From Struthio camelus (taxonomy: Eukaryota; Chordata; Aves; Struthioniformes; Struthionidae), in the NCBI RefSeq assembly GCF_040807025.1, contig NC_090981.1, positions 69,821,645 to 69,885,644 on the forward strand: a stretch of 64,000 nt of DNA, read 5' to 3'. Of the stretch, positions 59,601-64,000 are shown piece by piece (position 1 is the stretch's first letter; every line of letters begins with the position of its first letter). The notes below the pieces were generated by a model. That model did not search any database. It was not told the DNA's origin and saw nothing but the letters and a program-made list of their open reading frames with translations. The translations under genes were made by a program, and so were the position numbers.

Positions 59601-61485
59601 ACTCTCACTCTATAATTAGAACAGCTTACGGTTTATTCAGGCCTTTTTCAAAACCAGATTTCCTTCCCAGCCGTAGCTGTCATTCAGAAGTGTATGAATA
59701 GTATCTTTTGAAGTAATTTACATTGTACACTGTTTTGTGACAAACAGGAATAAAGTGCATTCAAATCAGCAGAACAGCTCTTTCTATTAAATGATAAACA
59801 CTGTACTTACCCTGAGTGAGACATTTTCATCTGGCACCTGATTTTGCTCAGACAGGCCCCAAGTCCTTTTCCACTCCCAATGACAGTCTTTATCTGCCTC
59901 TTCTGTTTGACGCAAACCAGCCTGCATTTGCAAGCTTTCTGTCTCCTCGTGGATTTGTGCTGAAATGACACCTTCCTGACCAGGAAACAGAGCACTGGAT
60001 TCCCCAACCTCAGCTGCAGTCTGAAAAGATTGTCCTATATTACTTACATATCTGCAAAGCTCTTTAGGATTTAGCAACTTTAAAAGGTTTCTTCTTAGAT
60101 TTTCTGTTAAGGTACAGACAGCATGCCTTGATTTTTCCTCTGACAAATTTCTTCTCCCCTCCTCTAGTTGCAATGAGCTGTCACCTGGTAAGTCCTTGTC
60201 CGTATTATCTTCTGACATTATCTCTGAAGCCTGATTTGTCACAGAAGTACCTATACCACTAGTAGAGGAGTCCACCTTTGCAAGTACACTATCCATGTCC
60301 TGCGATTTATCAACTGAAAAATCTGCAGCTGAGTGACCACTTCCATTATTTTCTTCTTCAATTCTGGGATAGTCATTTTCAATGGCTGCAGAAGCAACAG
60401 GCAGTTTGTATTTCTCTTTGTCTTTCAAACCGGTAGCTTTATCTTGATGGTGTCCAACAGTGAGAGTCATCTCCGACTGCAAAGTTGACTGGCTGGTAGA
60501 GGGATCTCTCCTTACATTTACTCCTTCGAATTTTGAGTGATGACCGCAGAAGCCAATGGTGGTATCCATAGGCACACTGTTATCTGACACTTCAAACAGA
60601 CAAGGCGTTTCACGGAGGAAGTAAGCACACCCATCACAATCCTTACTCAGTTTTAAATCACCTTCATCATCACTTTCTAATAAAAACTGCAGTTTCTTTT
60701 CCCAGATTTCATTTTCATGGGTTGGCAGCACATCTGAACGTTCAAAATACTCCAGGTCATCATCAGAAAAGTCATTGCTTATGCTTAGACTTTTCTTTGG
60801 ATAAATCTCCAGAAGAGCGTCAGAATTTTCAGAATCTTCTTTTACAAAATAATGGTTATTTACAGGAATATTTGCCTGCTCACTGAACAAAGTATTCACG
60901 GTTAGAGGTTTACCTAGCCCATTCTTTTCACATGTCTGGGCATCTTCAGGAGACTGACTAGAAACAGTGTCTTCTGTGTTAAGGCAACAGTTGTTGGTGT
61001 GATAAGTGATCAGATTTGTGAGGCTGGAATGCACCTGTCTGCTGCAGTATTTCTCTGCTTCTGCAGCAGTGACGCTAACTGTTGTGTTAAAATGAATTAG
61101 ATCACCACCGTTCTCTGACATATCTCTTAGGCAGGAAATATTTTCCTGGGTTTTAAATGTGTTTTTTACATCCCTGTTGCCTTCCATGCTAGGCATATGT
61201 CTGTGGCGTTTCTCACATGGGGACAATGCTTCTGGTTTTCTGATCTTCGCAAGCAATAAACCACGCTTTTTGAAGGGTCAGATCAGAGGGACAACTCTTG
61301 CATTGTGCAAAACATTTCTCATTCTGCTCATTTTGCTCTGAAGTTTCCCACACTGTCATTTAAGTTAGCAACCCACTTTTGAATTTTGTATCTGATCCCA
61401 GTTCAACAAAAGCTGTACCAGCGGGTCATTGTGGCTGCCAAAGGGTTTCCACGTCCAATTAAGTGCAGCATCTTGCTCTGTACAC
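20361..61485 (-). CDS. ALPK2: Alpha-protein kinase 2, ten 3' coding exons (4-13) with introns
   Basis: ALPK2 is an atypical (alpha-family) protein kinase expressed in heart and linked to Wnt signalling and cardiac development. The spliced order here is 61485-59811, 48616-45733, 42637-42490, 39749-39622, 39521-39486, 35102-34828, 34705-34617, 30633-30416, 26879-26831 and 20604-20361. All introns are GT-AG and all phases join, giving about 1914 codons in the window. Counting from the first full codon of exon 4, residues 1-1519 are the serine- and acid-rich central region, about 1520-1611 the second Ig domain, and about 1630-1865 the alpha-kinase domain, followed by a basic tail. Kinase and Ig sequences match human ALPK2 closely, and the motif SDDDLEYFE (exon 4) separates it from ALPK3. 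Human ALPK2 is about 2170 residues. The roughly 100 missing N-terminal residues (first Ig domain) are outside the window. Oddity: exon 4 begins with in-frame stops, see the findings. Confidence 0.95.
23150..23480. other. CpG-rich patch inside ALPK2 intron 12
   Basis: By eye count there are a little over 20 CpG dinucleotides in about 330 bases, many in the cluster at 23173-23232 (GCGGGGCGCCGTGTTCGCGA and following). Flanking intron sequence is nearly CpG-free. It could be a small intronic CpG island, an alternative promoter or enhancer, or an old GC-rich insertion. No initiator or TATA element was identified and no exon joins it. Confidence 0.4.
24132..24141. repeat. G10 homopolymer
   Basis: Ten uninterrupted G on the plus strand in ALPK2 intron 12. 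Confidence 0.9.
26831..26879 (-). CDS. ALPK2: ALPK2 exon 12: kinase metal-binding segment
   Basis: This 49-base exon lies between the acceptor CTTGTAG and the donor GTGAGT. It codes for [15 protein letters not shown], the segment after the catalytic TDLQG motif. Its Asp (26857-26859) corresponds to the second conserved acidic residue of alpha-kinases, which helps hold the metal. The sequence equals the human ALPK2 segment residue for residue as I recall it. Both ends split Gly codons (two bases enter, two bases leave). Confidence 0.97.
27942..27951. repeat. G10 homopolymer
   Basis: Ten uninterrupted G on the plus strand in ALPK2 intron 11. Confidence 0.9.
28567..28584. repeat. Palindrome CTTTGGCA-AG-TGCCAAAG
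   Basis: A perfect 8-bp inverted repeat around AG, flanked by further GCCAAAG and CACTT copies (28556-28592). It resembles a nuclear factor I site, but the spacer between TTGGC and GCCAA is four bases, not the usual five. Confidence 0.6.
29275..29292. repeat. A18 homopolymer
   Basis: Eighteen uninterrupted A on the plus strand in ALPK2 intron 11. No upstream retrocopy body was recognised that would make it a retroposon tail. Confidence 0.9.
30416..30633 (-). CDS. ALPK2: ALPK2 exon 11: kinase core
   Basis: This 218-base exon codes from [19 protein letters not shown] through the [12 protein letters not shown] segment and the [16 protein letters not shown] motif to TDLQ. The His of FQHW (30465-30467) matches the first zinc ligand of alpha-kinases. 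The Asp and Gln of TDLQG (Asp 30423-30425, Gln 30417-30419) match the catalytic pair known from TRPM7. No key residue is missing, so an active kinase is plausible. Acceptor TTTCAG and donor GTGAGC are both clear. Confidence 0.97.
30634..34616 (-). other. ALPK2: ALPK2 intron 10
   Basis: About 4 kb. It begins, in the direction of transcription, with an ordinary donor (GTGAGT), followed 19 bases later by a C11 run and a GATA/TATC tetranucleotide repeat (listed). No nested gene is seen; a few GAAATTTT tandem units occur near 32855-32874. Confidence 0.85.
34546..34597. repeat. (GATA)n microsatellite plus G11 run
   Basis: About ten GATA units with one GACA interruption (34546-34586) run directly into eleven G (34587-34597). 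On the coding (minus) strand the block reads C11 then TATC repeats and starts 19 bases past the exon 10 donor. Confidence 0.95.
34617..34705 (-). CDS. ALPK2: ALPK2 exon 10: kinase N-lobe end
   Basis: This 89-base exon codes for [20 protein letters not shown] followed by [10 protein letters not shown], matching human ALPK2 almost fully. It enters in phase 0 after the Gln ending exon 9 and leaves with two bases of a Glu codon completed by exon 11. The acceptor is GTAATATAG and the donor GTGAGT. Confidence 0.97.
34706..34827 (-). other. ALPK2: ALPK2 intron 9 (122 bases)
   Basis: A short GT-AG intron separating two kinase exons. Nothing else was found in it. Confidence 0.9.
34828..35102 (-). CDS. 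ALPK2: ALPK2 exon 9: start of alpha-kinase domain
   Basis: This 275-base exon opens with [15 protein letters not shown], then the segment [20 protein letters not shown], which includes the N-lobe. It continues to CVLKVHS, whose Lys (34903-34905) is the invariant ATP-contacting lysine of alpha-kinases (equivalent to TRPM7 K1646). It ends at LALQ in phase 0. The acceptor TGTTTTAG and donor GTAAGG are clear. Confidence 0.97.
36874..36914. repeat. Imperfect (GT)n microsatellite
   Basis: A GT dinucleotide tract with GC and TC interruptions in ALPK2 intron 8. Confidence 0.9.
37680..38955 (+). mobile_element. CR1 LINE, 3' part with broken reverse transcriptase
   Basis: Fragments in shifting frames match the C-terminal part of the CR1 reverse transcriptase. 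These include [18 protein letters not shown] with KVLHLGR (about 38178-38270), then [29 protein letters not shown], and later a stretch like LFSLEKGRL. It ends in the CR1 tail CCGAGGTCCCTTCCAACCTG near 38919-38938. The 5' end is truncated, some internal sequence is missing (around 38030) and several stops and frameshifts are present, so it is dead. It lies antisense to ALPK2. CR1 is the dominant bird LINE. Confidence 0.92.
39308..39326. repeat. A19 homopolymer
   Basis: Nineteen uninterrupted A on the plus strand in ALPK2 intron 8, with no recognisable retroposon body upstream. Confidence 0.9.
39486..39521 (-). CDS. ALPK2: ALPK2 exon 8: 36-base linker microexon
   Basis: This tiny exon lies between acceptor TTTCCTTGTAG and donor GTGAGT and codes for [12 protein letters not shown] between Ig domain 2 and the kinase domain. 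Human ALPK2 has a similar piece (VLKQLS and following) at the same position. It enters and leaves in phase 1, so skipping it would remove 12 residues without a frameshift. Confidence 0.93.
39522..39621 (-). other. ALPK2: ALPK2 intron 7 (100 bases)
   Basis: A very short GT-AG intron (donor GTAAAT, acceptor TTGTAG). No other feature was found in it. Confidence 0.9.
39622..39749 (-). CDS. ALPK2: ALPK2 exon 7: second half of Ig domain 2
   Basis: This 128-base exon codes for [20 protein letters not shown], then [22 protein letters not shown]. The D-x-G-x-Y-x-C pattern (KDQGMYYC) is the F-strand hallmark of I-set immunoglobulin domains, and the segment closely matches human ALPK2. Acceptor ATTCCAG and donor GTAAAT flank it. 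Confidence 0.96.
39750..42489 (-). other. ALPK2: ALPK2 intron 6
   Basis: About 2.7 kb, AT-rich, with no nested gene supported. Just past the exon 6 donor lies an open frame on the opposite strand (42241-42552), treated as a finding only. Confidence 0.85.
42490..42637 (-). CDS. ALPK2: ALPK2 exon 6: first half of Ig domain 2
   Basis: This 148-base exon codes for [20 protein letters not shown], then [28 protein letters not shown]. The Cys of LCCQF and the Trp of ITWTK are the B-strand cysteine and C-strand tryptophan of the Ig fold; the partner Cys is in exon 7. [10 protein letters not shown] and TWTKDSK are near-identical to human ALPK2. The exon completes an Ala codon begun in exon 5 and leaves with two bases of a Ser codon. 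Confidence 0.96.
42638..45732 (-). other. ALPK2: ALPK2 intron 5
   Basis: About 3.1 kb with no nested gene. It contains a perfect 14-bp inverted repeat at 45144-45179 (listed). Confidence 0.85.
45144..45179. repeat. Perfect 14-bp inverted repeat, 8-base loop
   Basis: TTTCATCACTGTCA (45144-45157) and TGACAGTGATGAAA (45166-45179) are exact reverse complements around TTTATGAC. It lies in ALPK2 intron 5. It could be a small hairpin-forming RNA element, a foldback transposon remnant, or chance, though 14 of 14 pairs is more than expected by chance locally. Confidence 0.9.
45733..48616 (-). CDS. ALPK2: ALPK2 exon 5: large central exon
   Basis: This 2884-base exon is fully open. The acceptor is CTTCTTTATAG with a long pyrimidine tract, and the first residues are [11 protein letters not shown]. 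It ends SEKDNK at donor GTAAGA in phase 1. The roughly 961 residues are rich in Ser, Glu, Gln and Asn, with no known domain, transmembrane segment or clear repeat, and are probably mostly disordered. Near the end a basic stretch ([20 protein letters not shown]) precedes Ig domain 2; human ALPK2 also has a basic run there. Human ALPK2 has one giant exon in this place. Identity rests on position, phase and continuity with exon 6 rather than strong similarity. Confidence 0.93.
51007..51059. repeat. 31-bp tandem duplication
   Basis: AGTAGCACTGAATATATAGA occurs at 51007 and again at 51038 with a short partial copy between, giving a period of 31 bases and about 1.7 copies. The copies look identical, so the duplication is probably young. 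Confidence 0.85.
52640..53160 (+). mobile_element. Ancient CR1-like LINE remnant
   Basis: TTTCATTACTGATCTGGAAG (52751-52770) resembles the CR1/L3 reverse-transcriptase coding run for FINDLE, and GGACAAATGCAAAGCAATGC (53099-53118) resembles the downstream NKGKCKV-type coding run. About 200 bases between them look unrelated and start with a tandem GAACTCAAAGGCT pair (52826-52838 and 52841-52853), so something may have inserted there. Very diverged, borders uncertain. Confidence 0.4.
57684..57723. repeat. 20-bp tandem duplication
   Basis: Two adjacent 20-base units beginning CTCTCTAC differ at about three positions. They lie in ALPK2 intron 4. Confidence 0.75.
59811..61485 (-). CDS. ALPK2: ALPK2 exon 4: acidic region; 5' end carries in-frame stops
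   Basis: The acceptor TTTTCTTTTATTTGCAG ends at 61486 and the donor GTAAGT follows the last codon (CTCAGG). The frame opens G|TGT, fitting the human junction where the N-terminal Ig domain ends in a Gln codon before Cys. From 61277 to the donor the frame is open. It includes [36 protein letters not shown], then [15 protein letters not shown] and [10 protein letters not shown], all recognisably ALPK2. Between 61485 and 61277 the same frame has stops at 61365-61367, 61356-61358 and 61278-61280. This may be three extra A bases, bypass through an in-frame acceptor at 61240-61241, or a true lesion. Confident as ALPK2 exon 4; uncertain as to its exact 5' end. Confidence 0.9.
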
Positions 61486-62218
61486 CTGCAAATAAAAGAA
61501 AATTGAACTTTATAACAATCAAAAAAGCAGGTTTACTATTTTCTAAAAGATGGTAAGTTGACACGTGGTTGCAAGAGCTAAAAAAAAAATCAAGATTTAA
61601 AATGACAAACATTTATCAGCAGCAACTAGAAAACCTGCTATCTATACAGAGCCACTTAGGGGGAACAGTTGTAGATGTCCAGAGTGATTTTTTCTAGGAA
61701 AACAAATTCTTAAGCATATCCGCATGTGCATTTAGCAGTAAAAAATATGCTTGAGTGCATATCATTTAGCTATTTCTAATTGCAGATAGAAATCTGCAGG
61801 CTCATGTAAATTTTCAAACGTGCATTACTTCTACAGGTACCAAGTGCCTGCTATTTGGATAGTTAGTCACTCTGGCACAACAGTAGGCTACTTTTTGAAT
61901 TGGCAGCACAGAGACATAAATTCCAAATATCCTTTTGTAGCAATATGTGGAATAATCAGTTAGGGGGGTTAGATTTTATGGGGCCATTTTTGTTAAAAGC
62001 AATTCTACTATATGTTGGCTAGATGTTTGCCATTTCTGTAGTGAGTGAACAATAGAATGAGGCTGGTCAGCTTCCGCTTCCCATTTATATATTAAGTCTT
62101 ACTTTCAAACAGTTGTGCAGTATTAAAATGGTGTTGCAATGCAGAACTTTTGTAAAACAAACTGAAACACACCAAAAGGCTTCCATCAGCTGAACCTGAA
62201 GAAATATGGAACCATCTC

Positions 62219-62232
62219 TTTTTTTTTTTTTT
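62219..62232. repeat. T14 homopolymer
   Basis: Fourteen uninterrupted T on the plus strand, in ALPK2 intron 3. Confidence 0.9.
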
Positions 62233-63345
62233 GTAAAAAACTTTTGCTTTCTAAAAAATCTCCAAATCTTAGGGTTTTAGATACCTTGGGCTCTGTCTTT
62301 GTATACTACTAGAGGCTTTCTGGATCATTCTTTACTACAGCATATCCCTGCTAATCACAGACCTATTCAACAGTCCAGGGATTCACTTGTCAGGGAAAAA
62401 TAAAGTAAGAGAACTCAGTTTCAAGTAAATTTGGTCTCCTGAAAGATGCTAGATTAATAGCTCTGAAAAATAATGTCCTATATTTATTCACAGAACTTGT
62501 ATGGCACGAAGAACAGCAGAAAAAACTTCCTTGCTGCCCTGCTAATCTCATGAAGCACTGTAAAGACACCTCTCTTCATCCTCCTCTTCCTTCCCTCTGC
62601 TTCCCCACTGTGACCTTCTTTTCAATCTCTCTCTCCTGGCTGCAAGATCCCAAGCCATCTAGTATCCTAGCACAGCAACCTTTCCTGACGCCCTTTCAAG
62701 CACTCGGTAGCGCTCTATCTGCTTTCTGCAGGGCCTCAAGCAGAGCAGACATTGGAGCTGTCAGCAGCCAGCTGTGTGTCGCAGCCCACTGCAGACACTG
62801 ATCAAAGTCACTTAGTAAGAAAATAAGCAAGGAGCCAGATTAAAGCTTAATGGCTAGATAGCAAGGGGCTTGTATGGGCTTGTTTGGAACCTGTCTCTCG
62901 TGTAAACAGCACAAGGCAGCTGGGTGTATTTTCATTTCCTTGGGACAAACCCTGACACAAACACCTTTCCACATGGTTACCTTTACGCAAGGAAACCACT
63001 ACGCTCTTTATGGAAAAAGCCCTTAAAGTATTTAACAGCGCATTGGCTGTTCTGCAAATTCTTTGATAATGTTACAGAGAAGCTAATAGTTTCTGTAACA
63101 CATTTCTAAAACTGATCAAAAGGCAGCTAATTCCCTAGTAACTACTGTAGGAATTCAGAGCAATTTTTATAAAGCTAAGTTTAATTTTATCTAGGTCTGT
63201 ACATATTACATGCTTTTTGAGTGTTCCACAGACCCATATGACAGTAAAGCAGGGTGTAAAGCTGGGAAAAGACCAGCCAGAGATTTAGGTATTTATCTGA
63301 AATGTAAAAATTCCCAACATCTCACACTCCACAAATGATGGAGCA

Positions 63346-63420
63346 GGGGGGTTGGACTAGATGATCTCCAGAGGTCCCTTCCAACCTTGGCCATTCTGTG
63401 ATTCTCTGATTCTGTGATTC
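63346..63420 (+). mobile_element. CR1 LINE 3' tail, plus orientation
   Basis: The run GGGGTTGGACTAGATGATCT, then CCAGAGGTCCCTTCCAACCTTGG, is the conserved CR1 3' untranslated end. It finishes with ATTCTGTGATTCTCTGATTCTGTG, the CR1 terminal 8-base-type repeats. This is a short 5'-truncated copy of low divergence, antisense to ALPK2. It is the clearest sign in the window of a bird (sauropsid) genome. Confidence 0.95.
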
Positions 63421-64000
63421 CTAAGATGCATGGATTAACTAGGAACGGGAAGGAGGGGAGGTGAATGCACCACGTACAACATATGATGATGGCAAAACAC
63501 TACCAGAGGGTGACAGGAGACCACAGTGAGAGACTTAAATTAGAACCTGAACAGAGCAGAATTGCCCACCTCATCTCTCTAATTCATGATACAGCATTGC
63601 TGGTTGACGTGAAAAGCATCTTGACAACTTGACAGCTTTTTGTTTTCTAAATTTTACAAAGCCATTTCAAATATCATGACACCTTTGTGACTCAGAACAC
63701 ACGTCCTCTTTCCTAGACTTACTATTTCTTTACAGTATTACTTGCTAACATGGACCAGTGTTCCACTGTGCTAGTATTTTTCAAGCACAAGTTAAAAGAT
63801 GGTCTCTGTCCCAGACACTTTACAATCTGATACAAGACAACAAATAGGTAGATCGATGAGGAGAATACAAGGAAATAATAAATGAGGTAATACTAGCTGT
63901 TGTAAGAGAGAGTAGTCCTAGCATAGTAGCAGTTTGACACTTGACATTTGTAGGACTGATTGCAAAGGAAGATATCAACGAGGGATCTGAATGACTGTGC

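Larger units (their letters stand above)
48617..59810 (-). other. ALPK2: ALPK2 intron 4
   Basis: About 11.2 kb, the longest complete intron in the window. It holds an old CR1-like remnant (52640-53160), a 31-bp tandem duplication (51007-51059), a 20-bp tandem pair (57684-57723) and poly(A) runs. No nested gene is supported; the 146-codon plus-strand frame at 56527-56967 has no recognisable features. Confidence 0.85.
61486..64000 (-). other. ALPK2: ALPK2 intron 3 (part)
   Basis: Sequence upstream of the exon 4 acceptor to the window edge. I looked for the exon ending the N-terminal Ig domain (a Trp-Tyr-Lys type Ig core ahead of a GT donor in phase 2) and did not find it. Contents seen are a T14 run (62219-62232) and a CR1 tail (63346-63420). 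Confidence 0.75.

Noticed and set aside
59787..61256. A 489-codon frame as a separate intact gene starting at 61256
   Set aside because: The 'start' codon on the minus strand there is TTG, not ATG. The frame is the body of ALPK2 exon 4, with a splice donor at 59810-59809 just inside its 3' end.
61486..64000. ALPK2 exon for the N-terminal Ig domain
   Set aside because: I scanned the minus strand for an Ig core followed by a phase-2 donor and found none. It is probably to the right of the window.
1..64000. CRISPR arrays, operons, rRNA, tRNA, prophage
   Set aside because: Nothing of the kind was seen; introns, CR1 elements and a microRNA mark this as vertebrate nuclear DNA. I could not exclude a degenerate tRNA-derived element without a covariance search.

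Overview
This is vertebrate nuclear DNA, almost certainly from a bird. It is AT-rich and intron-dominated, carries CR1 LINE pieces typical of sauropsid genomes (the 3' tail with its ATTCTGTG-type repeats at 63346-63420), and has no bacterial-style gene packing. Most long open frames in it are chance.

Two genes can be recognised. (1) MIR122, plus strand, 9829-9909: the liver microRNA precursor, with an intact miR-122-5p at 9841-9862 and miR-122-3p at 9877-9898. (2) ALPK2 (alpha-protein kinase 2), minus strand. Its ten 3'-most coding exons run from 61485 down to the stop codon at 20361-20363. The exons coding for the N-terminal Ig domain, and the promoter, lie beyond base 64000. All splice sites of these ten exons were read from the sequence and their phases join without conflict, giving about 1914 codons in the window: a long low-complexity region (exons 4 and 5), a second Ig domain (exons 6-7), a 36-base linker exon (8), and an alpha-kinase domain (exons 9-13) that keeps its catalytic and zinc-binding residues.

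Layout: 1-9761 is intergenic with one decayed CR1 and a duplicated ~107-bp block. 9762-9909 holds the presumed miR-122 exon. 9910-19431 is intergenic. 19432-20360 is the likely ALPK2 3'UTR. 20361-61485 is ALPK2 exons and introns, with CR1 copies in introns 4 and 8. 61486-64000 is part of ALPK2 intron 3, with a CR1 tail. MIR122 and ALPK2 converge tail to tail about 10 kb apart, matching the mammalian order NEDD4L-MIR122-ALPK2-MALT1. NEDD4L would therefore be expected to the left and MALT1 to the right of the window.

The most unusual thing seen is at the 5' end of ALPK2 exon 4. Three in-frame stops lie within 246 bases. They can be explained by one extra A in each of three short A-runs, or avoided by an in-frame downstream splice acceptor. 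I found no undescribed multi-gene system here; the remaining observations are small structural ones.
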